Shown piece by piece: positions 22,024-33,908 of a DNA stretch of 64,000 nt. The stretch lies in the NCBI GenBank assembly GCA_037179335.1, contig JAKZHN010000039.1, positions 248,001-312,000 on the forward strand, given 5' to 3'. Position 1 is the stretch's first letter, and every line of letters begins with the position of its first letter. Made by a program: the position numbers and the translations under genes. The stretch is from Cyclaneusma minus (lineage: Eukaryota; Ascomycota; Leotiomycetes; Marthamycetales; Marthamycetaceae). The notes below the pieces were generated by a model. That model did no database searches. It saw only the letters and a program-made list of their open reading frames with translations, and was not told the origin of the DNA.

Positions 22024-24021
22024 AGAACGGGGGACTGATACGGTATGTGCTACTTAGGCCCGCCAAAGAAGCTTGTCCGAGCGATGCTGGCGACCTTGAC
22101 ATGAGCGCATTTTGCTGAGATTTCTGGGCGACAGATACCTGCAAACTTCGACAAGTATATGCCTGCGCTCGGTCAATAAGGGGGGTGAGTCTTGAGTATT
22201 CAAAACATGTACCGGACATCGTCAGCGGATATGAAATTTGGCGATATCGAGACTTGTGTCTAGATGCCGACGTGCGGAAAGTGATATTTTGAGATGTTGG
22301 CGAATGGCGGAAAAGCTCTAGGGTTTACCGAGTAGCGGGGAGATTTTGAGGGCTGCTCTCACGAGTTATATGGCAGGGCGACCGCTGGTGTTCGATGGAT
22401 GCCGGAACCTCATACTGATTGATACCTTCCTTTTGGTTCTTTCGCGTTGTTACCGTGGATGGATAGAGCCTCTTCCCCCTTTTTCGTTTCTCGGGTGCTG
22501 GATGGGTGTGGGACTCCTGTTGAGCTGGGCTTCGCAAAGGCGCATGATTTACGACAAGAATTTGCACGCACTGAGAAGTGCACCCTCTTGCTGTTCACTG
22601 GTGACTGTGGCGAATAGGGGACTCTTGGTCCGTCTTGGACTTCGTCAACCTATCATCACCTGCGGGCTGCGCCCATCTATATGCCCTAAAAGATGCTGAA
22701 AGCATGTCAAAGCGCATATCATTGTCCCCGATCCCGAGTCTCCAGCTGGATGGATCATGGATACTACCCCATACTACCCCACTCTACAGCCATCAACACG
22801 CGACCCCATGGGCCATGGGCCCATGACCCATTCTCTCCCGTAATTGATATAAATTATAAAAGGAGATACGCTTAAATTGAATCAGGTCTGCTTTCAGGCG
22901 CATAGTATACGATTGATGATATACGAGGCGTTCAGATATCAATCAGATCATTCACTTTGGATCTCGATAAGGAACACTATGTTGTAGACAACGAATAACG
23001 CCAAGGTCTGTTATCAAGTCGAGCAAGTTTCGAAGAACCGACGGTCTAGGCGTCTAGGGCGTTTCGGACCGAGAGTAAAGAGACGGCACGGATACATGTA
23101 ACTTCAAATGCTCAAGCCTCTACATACCCAGCCTGCCCATGCATCCGAGGCTCCGACGTCGCGGCTCTTTTACCGCCAACAACACCACGTCTCGACAGCG
23201 AAAGCCGGGCGACGAGCGACGATAGAAGCACGGAGGATCCGAAATGTTAAGCTGCTGAAGGTCTTCGAGCGTGAGTTGTGCGAGTTCGAAATCGAGGTTC
23301 CCGGTCCTCTTCAAACCGTGCTCGCTGGCCTTTGCGCAGATCTGAATTCCGTGCAGAATTCTATGTGGAAACATACCAATGGCAGATGGAGCCGGGCATG
23401 GCCCAGGGATCTGGATTCTGGAGAACCCCGGCTTCGAATCGTATCTCCAGCGAATAAGCTTTCGCAAAAGGCCTGATATGCAAGGAACCGGGACCGCGAA
23501 TATGCTTACATCCAGTGTCGTGCTGCGTCCGCAGATCTTGACTCGGGCAGTTTCACAGGGCGCTCTCCGCTCTATCTTCAATCTTCATGTCCTCGGCTTG
23601 GAGGCAAACCTGACCAGACGCTTGGAATACTGTACAACAAGACTAAAAAGTCTTGAGTCTCACGAATGAGCGTTAGCCTGTTTCTTATCAGACGCTCACG
23701 CGACGATACTGATAGTCGGTAGGTGGAGTCGTTTTCTTGGGGTTGCGGTACAGCGGTACCGCAGCCCTTTCTCTCCATGGTTCTTATTCTATATCATGGC
23801 TCGAAGCCGAGGTCGAGGAGGGGGTGTTTCCAAGTCTCTTTCACTTTCGTGCTCTGCTACATTTACTGGTCGACGTCCCCCCTTTCTCTCCCCCACGAAG
23901 CGTCGCTCCAGTTGTGATTGTTCACTTCCCGCGCGAGAATCGAAGACGACTTCCTGCGATCAATCGATCACTTCTTCTTGGCTTTCGACGAAGCGGACGA
24001 GACCGCAGGTGTGAAGAGACG
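22024..24021. other. Intergenic, 2.0 kb
   Basis: No convincing gene. Frames at 23108-23476 (+) and 23120-23581 (-) overlap each other and lack features. A palindromic CATGGGCCATGGGCCCATG lies at 22807-22825. The last 300 bp are C/T-rich and probably hold the permease promoter and leader. Confidence 0.5.
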
Positions 24022-26097
24022 ATGGAGGAAATCGAGAAAAAAGAAATGATGGATACGAAGAATGGCGAGACCATGATTACAGACTCCGAGATGGGGCAAG
24101 TAGAGGTTCGTTCAATGCACTCCATTATGCTGTCCTGGTATCTACCGAAACTCCTTACTGACATGATCCAGGTTGGGGAGACGATGAAACGCGGACTGAA
24201 ATCTCGCCATGCCCAGATGATAGCTCTCGGTGGTACAATAGGCACAGGTATGCAAACCCCGTGCCTGTCACCTGCTAGTAGCTAATTATCATCTCAAAGG
24301 TTTGTTCGTGGGTTCTGGTGCTACGCTCGCCACTGGCGGCCCTCTTTTCATTCTCATTGCGTATGCCCTCCTCTCAGCTCTCGTTTTCTGCATCGTCACC
24401 GCCATCACCGAAGTAGCTGCCTACCTCCCCGTCTCGGGTGGAACTATGAGTTACTATGCCAACCGAAATGTCTCGAATTCCCTGGGTTTTGCTATGGGAT
24501 ACCTGTATTGGTATTCACTGGGTATCTTGGTTCCTTACGAAATCACCGCTGCCGGGCTGGTCATTGATTACTGGGATGTGGATGTGAATATCGCCGTCTG
24601 GATCACCATTTTTATCGTCGTCATTGTGGGATTGAACCTGCTGCCGGTACAGTTTTATGGCGAAACTGAATTGTGAGTCCAGAGTTCCACGCCTTGTTTC
24701 ATGCAACGGTCGGTCATTGGCAGATAATAGTCAGGGGCTAATTCTTGAACAGCTGGTTCGCATCGCTAAAGGTCTTTATGATGATTGGACTTTTGATCTT
24801 GTCTTTCATTCTGTTCTGGGGTGGAGGTCCCGAACAAAACGGCATCCTGGGATTCCATTACTGGAAGGATCCAGGGGCTACGAACACGTACCTCGAGGAG
24901 GGATCTAAAGGCACGTTTCTTGCCTTCCTGGAGACACTGGTTCTTTCTGCTTTCCCATTTGCGTTCGCGTAAGTTATACACCCCTCTCATACACACTCAA
25001 GCACTTCGTATGGACTCGTTCTTGTGGCATGGCTCTATGGATTTTTCGTCTCCCCCTAGGGCCAGCACGGGTCACCCCCTTTCTGGTGAAAGGCCAATGA
25101 CCATGATCTCGATAGCTGACTTTTCCCAGTCCCGAACTCCTCGTTGTTACCGGCGGTGAAATGAAGTCTCCCCGCCGTAACCTCCCTATCGCCGCCAAAA
25201 ACTACTTCTACCGTCTCGTAACCTTCTACATCGGCAGCGTCCTCGCCATTGGCGTCATCTGCCCCTTCAACGACGCAGCTCTGACCGACGGCGGTGTCGG
25301 TGCCAAAGCCTCTGCTTTCGTAGCCGGCATCCAAAACGCCGGCATCAAGGGCCTCGACAGCGTCATCAACGCCGTGATCATCACCTCCGCCTGGTCCTCC
25401 GGCAACTCCTTCCTCTACATGTCCTCCCGCTCCCTCTACTCCCTCGCCCTCGCCGGGAACGCCCCGGCCATATTCAAGACCTGCAATCACTGGGGTGTGC
25501 CCTACGTTGCCGTCATCGCTTCTGCTCTCTTCTCCGTTCTCGCTTACTTGAACGTGGCGAGCAGTGGAAGCACGGTGTTCAACTGGTTTGTCAATCTCAC
25601 AAACACCTCCGGCTTCATTAGCTGGATCTGCTGTTGCATTGTGTATTTGAGATTCAGGAAAGCGTGCAAGGTCCAAGGACTTGCGAGAGAGGAGTTGCCG
25701 TTTACGAGTTGGTGGCAGCCTGGGGGCGCGTGGGTTGCCATGATCGGCTTCACGATCCTGTGCTTGATCAACGGGTTTAATGTGTTTTTCCCGGGAGAGT
25801 GGAGTGCTAGTAGCTTTTTGACTGCTTATATTGGTACGTGTTGCATCTCCATGAATTTTCCAATATTTCGCCTGTCGTTTAGGAGTCCAGCTTGCTAATT
25901 CGCTTACCTGTGCTATAGGCATCCCATTCTTCCTGGTCATTTACTTCACGCATCGCGCTTTGCATTGGGGCGAGAAGTGGGCGTATTCGGCGGAGGAGAT
26001 TGATCTGCATACGGGCCTGGATATCGTGCTTGCGAACGAGGAGCCGTATATTGAGAAGAAGGGGTGGAAGGCGAAGTTGAAGGGTATGCTGGACTGA
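24022..26097 (+). CDS. Amino-acid permease (AAT/YAT family), possibly Dip5-like
   Basis: Model join(24022..24105,24172..24247,24300..24672,24753..24968,25130..25833,25919..26097), 543 aa, six exons. Splicing restores the family hallmarks: MKRGLKSRHAQMIALGGTIG and GLFVGSGATLATGGP in TM1, VTAITEVAAYLPVSGG, LNLLPVQFYGETEFWFAS, AFPFAFAPELLVVTGGE, and SWSSGNS-like SAWSSGNSFLYMSSRSLY. Twelve membrane segments are expected in the plasma membrane, with proton-driven uptake. The tail EKWAYSAEEIDLHTGLDI resembles the Dip5 (acidic amino acid) branch, but substrate assignment is tentative. Intron 1 (24106-24171) is 66 nt with a weak donor GTTCGT and its removal keeps the frame, so a 22-residue-longer N-terminus remains possible. 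The last exon encodes the cytosolic C-terminus. Confidence 0.88.
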
Positions 26098-26795
26098 TGA
26101 ATGAGGTATTCATGAATTAACGGATGGTAATGGGGCTTATGAGTTTATAGCATTTTTCAATGATGAGATAGCAAGTTTGAAAGATGAGATGCTTCTGTGC
26201 GACTTCAGGAGACCGACCTCAGCGTTTTTCAAGGGAAACTGAGGTGCCGGACTGTGGTTCTTTGAAGTACAAGCCCTAAAATTCGGTTCCTCTACGACGA
26301 GGGATATTTCGCAAGTTGTACAGACTGGACCTCGCGGTGGATGGCACTAGAGTACTCCGCGGCAGTGGTTAAGCTCGTGTGACAGATGGCGGGATCCACC
26401 AAGGTTCAGCTGTGGTTCCAGCCCGCCTCGTTGACAGTAGTTCGCTCCACGTGTTTTGACTATTGGTTCACTTGTCGCGGAAGCGATGTCACCGATGTGC
26501 CTAGTGCCGTGCCTAGCCAAGTGACGACTTGCGGCTGACCCCCTCGTGACACCTGAGTGGTTGTGCTTCGATATTTATAAAGTCGAGCAGGTGCCGGCTG
26601 TCTGTTGACATCAGCGCACTGAGATTCGACCAAGCCTTTGTTTCGCATTTTCGATTTCAGACATTCTTCACGCCCCATCGCCATCTCCCGCCTCGGTCGC
26701 CAAGCTGTCAGACTTTCCGTGATCCGCAGAACACGCTGAAGAGCAAGTTTTCGACGAGAATGCGCGCAGCTGACAGACGCTGAAATTGTTTCGCC
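26098..26795. other. Intergenic, 0.7 kb, promoter of endopolyphosphatase
   Basis: Contains a CACGTG palindrome at 26448-26453 and a TATA-like TATTTATAAAG at 26572-26582, 214 bp before the ATG. No gene. Confidence 0.55.
26448..26453. promoter_or_regulatory. CACGTG E-box upstream of endopolyphosphatase
   Basis: CACGTG lies about 340 bp before the start codon. It is the core recognised by bHLH factors, including the phosphate regulators Pho4 and NUC-1. A role in phosphate control is inferred from the downstream gene only. Confidence 0.35.
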
Positions 26796-28992
26796 ATGAA
26801 ATTGCTTCCAGCCGTGGTGGCTGCTACGCTATGCAGGAACAGCTTTGCATCACCAATCGGCGGCGCTCAGTCGCCTATGCGCGTCGACTCTGTGGATAGG
26901 GAAGCACACGATTCAAGCACGCGGAAGCTTCACGGAAGGTTTCTGCACCTCACAGGTGAGCAATGCGACCCCTAAGGTTGTGCGGATCGCTAATAATTGC
27001 CCAGATATCCATCCGGATCCGTTCTACAAGCTGCACTCTTCGACCACCGAGGAGGATGCGTGCCATCGGGGCCATGGCCCAGCTGGCACATACGGCGCCG
27101 AGACAACCGACTGCGATACGCCCTTCGCCTTGGTCAACGCGACCTTCAAATGGATTGAGGATAATTTGAGGGATACCGTCGACTTTGTGGTTTGGACCGG
27201 CGACTCGGCGAGACACGACAGCGACGAAAAAAATCCGCGAAGCGCGGCGCAGGTCCTGGATCTCAACACCTACATCTCCGGCAAATTCGATGAAGTTTTT
27301 GGGAACGGCATGGATAAGGCAGATGCGACCAAGGATCTGATCGTGCCGATAATACCAACTTTCGGCAACAACGATATTTTGCCGCACAACATCCTTCTCG
27401 CTGGGCCGAATAAGTGGTTAAATTCATATAGCAATTTGTGGAGGAAGTACATCCCGGAAGAGCAACGCCATGGATTTGAAAGAGGAGGCTGGTTTTACGT
27501 CGAGGTTATTCCCAACAAGCTTGCCGTCTTCAGCCTCAACACCCTTTACTTTTTCAACCACAACACCGCAGTTGACGGCTGTGCTCTGCGTTCCGAGCCG
27601 GGCTTCGAGCACATGGAATGGCTTCGAATCCAACTTGGAATCATGCGGCAGCGAGGCATGAAAGCTATCTTGTCGGGCCACATACCTCCTGCTCGGACAG
27701 ACAGTAAACAGCTCTGGGACGAGTCGTGCTGGCAACGGTACACCCTGTGGCTACAACAGTATCGTGACGTTGTGGTCGGAGGCATTTATGGGCATATGAA
27801 TGTCGATCATTTCATTGTTCAGGACACCGATGACCTTGATATCGACGCTCTGTACGGAATCCAGTCTGATGATTCCAAGGTTCGAGACCCGATAGATGAA
27901 GACATGAATGTGCAGAGTGCCACGGACTACCTCCAGGAGCTGCGCGATAGCTGGGCAGGTTTCCCGGATCCCATGCCAGCCTTGGGGCCTCCTGTGCCTA
28001 ACAAAGACAACGACGATCTGAACGAGCGTAAGAAGAAGAAAAAGAACAAGCACAAGAGCAAGAAGGACAAGGCATTGAAGCAAATCGGCGGGCCTTACGG
28101 CGAGCGCTTCCAAATAACTCACATTGGACCCAGCGTAGTGCCCAATTACTTCCCCACCCTACGAGTCTTCGAGTACAACATCACTGGGCTCGAAGATGCT
28201 GTTATTTGGCGAGACCACACCGACGGCCCAGCGGCTAATCTCGCAACTCTTTCGGAGGACTCCACTACCGGCAACGATATAGATGCCGACAAAAAGAAAG
28301 GCAAAAAGGATCCTGATCTAACTATCCCCCTACCACCATGGAAGTCCTCCCCACCGGGCCCTGCCTACTCGCCACAGACACTCACTCTTCAAGGATACAC
28401 GCAATACTACGCCAATATCACATACATCAACAACGACATCACTGTCTCCTCCTCTTCCGATACCCCTGAATCCGCCGACCATACGTCCGACGACGTTTCA
28501 CCGGAAAAGTGGAAAGAAGGCAAGCACAAAAACAAGCACCCAAAATCCAAGACGCCGCATCCGCACAAATTCGAGTACGAAGTCGAGTATAGCACCTTCA
28601 ACGAGAGCATCTACAAGTTGGATGATCTGACAGTGGGGAGTTACTTGAAATTAGCACATCGTATTGGGCAGTACAAGCCGTTAAAGGGGAATTCTGTTGA
28701 CGAATCCCTTTTAGATGACGGCGGAATCAACGAAGTTGCTGAGAAAGAAGAAGAACAGGGGGAAGATGAGCTGCCAAAGGACGACGATGATGCTGAAGCC
28801 GAGAAGAAGAAGCACAAGCACAAGAAGGATAAAAAGAAGAAGAAGAAACAGCGGGAGAGGAACAAGGTCTGGCTCCAGTTTGTGGAGTGGGCTTTCGTGG
28901 GGACGCTGGATGAGGAGGCGCTGAAGCGGTTTGAGACTGCCGGTCTCGTGGATATTCCTCACGGCGGTGAACTACATGACGGGGAAATATAA
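26796..28992 (+). CDS. ppn1: Endopolyphosphatase (Ppn1 family)
   Basis: Model join(26796..26955,27005..28992), 715 aa, one 49-nt intron whose removal gives GRFLHLTDIHPDPFY, the first metallophosphoesterase motif (D-x-H). Further metal-binding motifs follow in order: WTGDSARHD, FGNND, SGHIPP and YGHMNVDHF. The enzyme cleaves long polyphosphate chains internally in the vacuole and in yeast is a type II membrane protein matured by proteolysis. Here the N-terminus is short and moderately hydrophobic. Two Lys-rich inserts (KKKKKNKHKSKKDK near residue 405; KKHKHKKDKKKKKKQ near the C-terminus) and acidic stretches flank the C-terminal region. A conserved VWLQFVEWAFVGT follows the second. The start is the first ATG of the frame after the TATA-like element. 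Confidence 0.9.
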
Positions 28993-29693
28993 ATCATGGC
29001 ATACCTGGTAGCATGGGTGCGGTGTGTTTGGCACGGTTAGCATGAGGCATGGTTTGTTTGCCTGCCTGTTTGCATAGGATCTTTGGAGTGTCTGGGATTT
29101 GCTTATGGGGGGCATTGGATAGGCGTCGACTATTGGTTCGGGCATTTATGAGACATGACATCCATGAGACAGAAACTATCAATATAAAGCTGGTAGGAAT
29201 ACCCGATCTTCAGTAGTTCATTTCACGTTTCAGCTGCAAACAACTTCGACAGAATGTACTGTATATTGTCATTTTTTGGACAATACGAAGTCCAATCGGA
29301 CACGGGCACCAAACACACACCAGAATGGAACCTACCTTGGTAGCGGCGGAGCGGGGGGTGGGAGAAAAAACCGTTACATCGTGACTGTCGTTCAAGAAAG
29401 AACAATCGGCCCCAATATTCTACCGACGTACGTACGGTGGTTGTATTCCCTCCATACCTAGGTAGTATGCGCCTTGTTCATGTCGTAGAATGTGTTTCTG
29501 GTGAATGCCAATATTGACACAACATTCTTGTCTCAACATGCGCCAAACCCCTACCAGCATCCCCATCTCGAAATACTATCTGTCGTGATGCTGCAAAAAC
29601 GCCGACGCTAAATCAACGCTAAATCGCAGACAAAAGTCAAAACCACCAAACCGTGTCTAGAAACACCCCAATCTATCAGAAAGCGACAATGTG
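28993..29693. other. Intergenic between two convergent genes, 0.7 kb
   Basis: 3' flanks of endopolyphosphatase (+) and the orphan gene (-). No feature apart from short chance frames. Confidence 0.5.
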
Positions 29694-30491
29694 TCATACT
29701 TGGGCAACAGCAGGATCGGATATCCTCACACCCTCGGCCTTCCTCGTCAATCCCTCGAGATCCGCCGGCAGCGAGTATCTCTGTACCATCGTCATCCCCT
29801 CTACCTCTTGCAAGATACTCGGCTCGCTCTCCAACGAGCTCGAGTAGTCGCAGCCCGGCACCTCCCCAAGCTCCGCCAATACACTCAATCCACTCTCCGC
29901 ACTCGCACTCGACGCAGCCGAAGTCTGCTTGCACAATTCCACGCCCGAATCAACCCTCTTAAATCGACTAGTACCCGGCGCCGACAGCTGAAAAACAGGC
30001 GGTTCTTTCGGATCTGCGGTTCGCTTCCATCCGCGCGGTAGAGTCTTGGGCTTTGCGCGAGGTCGGTACATGTTTGTGGCGAGGTAGGAACGACAGTTGC
30101 CGGCGTAGATGATGGTTTGCGGTCGGCCGTCGGGAGAGGTTGTGACGGGGGCGGCGTAGGTGCGTGGGATTTGGTCGATGAGTGTGTATTGAGGAGCGGC
30201 CAGTTGTCTGTAAAGCTGGTGGTGGGAGCTGGAGGAGGGCATTTTGGTGGGTGTTGATGGGGATGGTGGTGTCGATGGGAGAGTTTTTGGCGAATTGAGG
30301 ATAGGAGGTGGCGAGAATGGGGATGGAGGAGAGGATGGTATTGAAGCTGCTTTGGACGGCAATGCCTTGGAGGTGGACGACGTCGAGGAATTTGGTGAGG
30401 TTTTGATATCTTTCTCCTTTCTGCGAAGTAGCGACTTGATAGACATCGACTTCGTGCGCGGCGCACCGGATTCGATGGATCTGAGAGGCAT
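29694..30491 (-). CDS. Hypothetical protein, Ser/Pro-rich N-terminus
   Basis: Intronless frame of 265 codons starting at an ATG (30491-30489). Residues 1-40 are basic (SIKSLLRRKEKDIKTS) and residues 40-90 are Ser/Pro-rich (SSPPSPFSPPPILNSP). A more ordered centre follows (QLYRQLAAPQYTLIDQIPRTY, IYAGNCRSYLATNMYRPRAK, KTLPRGWKRT), and the C-terminal third is acidic and Ser-rich (SGVELCKQTSAASSASAESG). Codon pattern and the even distribution of residues argue for a real gene over the overlapping minus frame at 29885-30466. I do not recognise a family; similar small orphan proteins are common in moulds. No signal peptide or membrane segment. Confidence 0.65.
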   Translation of the reverse strand: MPLRSIESGAPRTKSMSIKSLLRRKEKDIKTSPNSSTSSTSKALPSKAASIPSSPPSPFSPPPILNSPKTLPSTPPSPSTPTKMPSSSSHHQLYRQLAAPQYTLIDQIPRTYAAPVTTSPDGRPQTIIYAGNCRSYLATNMYRPRAKPKTLPRGWKRTADPKEPPVFQLSAPGTSRFKRVDSGVELCKQTSAASSASAESGLSVLAELGEVPGCDYSSSLESEPSILQEVEGMTMVQRYSLPADLEGLTRKAEGVRISDPAVAQV

Positions 30492-31788
30492 TTTGTTAAT
30501 TATTTCTCGTCCGAGGAGAAGATGATGAGAAGCTCAGAAAGAAACGGTGTTTTCAACCATGGGCCACCGGGGGCCCGAAGACTTAAACTCTCTTCTTGCG
30601 GGGACTGGGGGACTGGAGTCTGAGCTTACCTGGTAGTCACGTGCAAGCACGTAGTATATAATGTCAGACGTATGCACGTCTCTCAGCCGCTTAGCTGCCG
30701 GTACTTCGAGCCGGCCAAGGCCCGCGATTATTTCAGACTGTAATAATCGAGGCTTGGGAAAATAAAAAGCGATGAAACTGTGGCGATGCAATCTCAGTAA
30801 GTTTTGCGAAGGCGTGGCTTCGAGATTGGGGGTCAGAGGCCTCTTAATGATCATCTCCAGCCTAGGGGTGACGAGCACGACAGAGCACGTGACCCTCAGC
30901 CAATTTTGGGATGACGCGACTGGCTCCCACCTGTGCATGTTCCACATTGCACCATCGCCGACTCCCTGGTGTGTATAAACAGAGCATTGCCCTCCAATGG
31001 CGTGGCGAAACGGCTGGTCGTGCTCGAGCTGCGGGGAGCTTTATGGTGAACTTGCCGTAGCATCAATGATGTACATCAAGAATGTTACATCAGTATTGCA
31101 AGCGGCATCCAGGAGAGCCTCGTCACTTCGAAGCTTCGCGAGCGACGTCGGTCTCGTGCCGTTCCAGCGCGGTGAGAGCGTCTCGAGCGCCCGGGGATGG
31201 AGGGGTTTTGCCTCTGCCTCGCTCAGGAGCCGGGCTTGCCTGTTCCAACCATGGTATGGATCCGACATAGCATCAAGGTGAGCTCGATCTTGATCTTCTG
31301 TAGTGCAAAATGCACATCCCTCAAAGTCAATTCGACCATTGAGTTCAGTCGTTCCAATCTTGACAGGCTTGATCTTCTGTTGTCTGCAGTGCTGCACGTG
31401 GCGGAAGTGTCGATCGGGCGGTGTCATGGTTGAAACTTGAAGGATGAAGAGATTTGTTGGCGAGAGTGGCGCTGCTCTTGGGACTTGGTGAAACCGCTCA
31501 AAGCGGCGTCCCAAGCGTCTGGTTTTGTATGATACATCTTGCAACGCAAACATTCATCGACTCCGAGACATATATTCACCTCAGAAACTGCGAAGCTTTC
31601 CAATTGTCAAGTGACAACCACGTTTATGAAACATGATTCCCAGTACCTTTTTCCTCGAGATTCCTTATTTCGTTCTGAGCAGCCGGCCCATTGAAATCCC
31701 ATCATATGCAGATGTCACCCCCTCAAGCTCAGCGTCACGGATCCCCCATGTCTCACCCATCACCTACAGCGCCGACAACAGTCCCTAC
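30492..31788. other. Intergenic, 1.3 kb, with an uncertain 170-codon frame
   Basis: A minus-strand frame 31041-31553 (170 codons from an ATG) has protein-like composition (GRIDFEGCAFCTTEDQDR, ALETLSPRWNGTRPTS) but no motif and no neighbours supporting it; it may be an orphan gene or chance. Two CACGTG words occur at about 30637 and 30894 upstream of the orphan gene at 29694-30491. Confidence 0.4.
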
Positions 31789-33375
31789 CTATCTAATGAA
31801 TGCCACTTTGACGCCATTCTTGCTCTCCGTCAACATCCTCGTCAATTCAACATGTCTGATTTCAGGGTCCCTATTCTCCAACCTCTCATACTCCTGAGCC
31901 AGTCTCAGAAGCACGTAAGTAACCTGAAGCAGCACCATCTGTTGCGCTGGACAAATCCTGGGTCCGCCATAAAACGGCACGAACTCCCAGTATACGCGCC
32001 GTCCTTCCCATCTAGAAGGCTTGAATTCGTCGACATCGTCACCCCAAATGTCCTTATCCCGATGGAGCGCATGCAGATGAATCGTAACTTCTTCCCCAGC
32101 CGCCGCAGCAATCGGTGACTTCCCATCCGCGCCTCCTCCTCTGGGAAAAATCGTATCTCTCAGTGCTGTTCGGTCTATCCAGGCCACTGATGGCAACAGT
32201 CTGACGCCTTCGAAGAACACATACTTGAAATACACCAACGACTTCAAAAACTCATATGTCAAAGGCTGCTTTCCAATCTCTATCGCCGTCTTGCGCAGCT
32301 CTTGCCATACTTCTGGGTGTCGAGCCAGGAGGAAACAGGTGTTTGAGAGACCGAGTGCTGTTGTATCTCTTGCTGCAAAGAACACGGCGAGGATTTGATA
32401 TCGCAGGGCGATGGGGTCCTGGATTTCTTTGGCCATTTCTTGAACCAGGATATACTTCGTTGGTGAGTCAGTAGTGGAATCGGAATCGCGCATGTCGGTG
32501 TTGCTTCTCGAGACCTCTCGCAGTGCCTTTTCAACTTGCTGGTCTACAAAGTTGTGGACTTTAGTATATGCTCTCTTCCAAGTCTTGTCAAAGAAGTACT
32601 TGAATCTTAGCCGACCCGCTGAAAGACGCAGCCCCATCCCCAGCAGAGCCTCGTCGAAAGCTGCGAGGAACTCGCCTCCGTCGAAGGAAGAGCTGGGGTC
32701 GAGCGACTCCACTGATTTTCCAAAGATGAATTCCGTGGAGGTGTCGAGAAACTGCAATGTCTTCTGTTAACTAGATTTTTTTGTCAAGAAAGATGTGTGC
32801 CAACCAGTTTCTTCAAAAGATCCTGCAGATCAACAGTCTGCCCGCTTGAAGGAATCAAAGCCAGCATTCGACTAAGGTGTATCTCGAGGGACTCCAAATT
32901 GGCGATCTCGGTTTTAGCAAATGTCGGGCGAATCAACCCACGAGTATGCTTCCAGGCAGACTCCATCCGTGGTAAATATCGAATGACCTAGAAACTCCGG
33001 AGTTCTATTTCTCCCCGGCTCTATCCCGAAGTCATTGAACTTGAGGGCAGCGATGGTTTGTATGTTCTCCACGTCCATGGTGTGGTATGTCGTTTTGCCG
33101 ATTATGCTTGATGTCTTGTACGTCTTCCCGTATGTCGCAAAGTACCCTTGAAGAGTCTTGTACAGGTGTCCGCGGATGCGAGAATCCAGCACGTTTTGAC
33201 TGTAGTCTGAGCCGAAGAAAATGTCTGCGGCGGGGTATCGAGGAGGTTCTTTGCAGCCATTGAGTTTGGCATTCTTGGTCTTGTTGTAATGCTTGAGAAG
33301 AGTTTGAGAAATGAAAGCCGTCACGAGGATGGCGACACCCCAGATGAGTGAAGATGTTACGTGTAGGGAGGCCAT
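31789..33375 (-). pseudogene. Cytochrome P450 (CYP52-like), interrupted by a one-base frameshift
   Basis: On the minus strand, exon 1 starts at ATG 33375 with an N-terminal anchor (SLIWGVAILVTAFISQTLL) and runs to GHSIFTTDG. The next conserved residues, AWKHTRGLIRPTF, are in another frame, so one extra base lies at about 32957-32964. A 41-nt intron (32764-32804, weak donor GTTGGC) then leads to KTLQFLDTSTEFIFGKS and the rest of the protein to 31789. P450 motifs present: I-helix FFAARDTTALG, E-x2-R in FFEGVRLLPS, FKPSRWEG, and heme loop FVPFYGGPRICPAQQ with the Cys ligand. The heme loop has C-P-A instead of the usual C-x-G. Without the lesion it would be about 515 aa, a microsomal monooxygenase related to fatty-acid/alkane hydroxylases. 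It is either a young pseudogene or a base error. Confidence 0.8.
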
Positions 33376-33908
33376 ATTTTGGGTTGAAGAGAATGGTTTG
33401 AGAATTTCTTGGTGACAGCTTCTTCGCAGGACAACAGTAAGTAGAAATAACGAAATCTCAAGCAAGGACTTCCTTAAGATGTGTCTGGATGCTCTCCCCT
33501 CCTCTTCATCGATGTCGTCTGAGATGTGTATCTGAAGCTCTAAGCGCTAGCCTCGAATTGACAGTGCATAACTAACACGAACGCACAGTTACTTACCTTA
33601 TCTTAGGTACTAACAACCAACATCCCTGAGCCATACCCTGGTCTGAAGCGTCGGATAATCAGCCTCAGGCTCTCAGCCATCGATAGCCAGGTGGCTATGT
33701 TGGGAGTTTGCACCTGCGGAGTGTTCAACTTGTGGTTCTTTTCATGATGGGATGGCACCATATATACGAACTGTGAGAACATTGTATCATGGAACACATG
33801 ATACATTTAGAGCAACAAAAGCATCTCACGACGTCAAGAAGTAAAGCACAGTATACTACTGCCAAGAAACAAACCGTGCTTCGTGATTCATCGTCGCATA
33901 CAGCGCCA
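33376..33908. other. Intergenic, 0.5 kb
   Basis: Promoter side of the P450 and 3' flank of the glycosylase gene. Nothing recognisable. Confidence 0.5.

Noticed and set aside
25056..25940. Minus-strand frame of 294 codons inside the permease
   Set aside because: The sense strand encodes conserved permease helices; the antisense text is Gly/Asp-rich shadow.
14631..26097. Possible metabolic gene cluster (regulator, esterase, permease)
   Set aside because: No core biosynthetic enzyme is present and housekeeping genes surround the group; proximity alone is not enough.
31633..32118. Plus-strand frame of 161 codons
   Set aside because: Antisense to the P450 heme-binding region.
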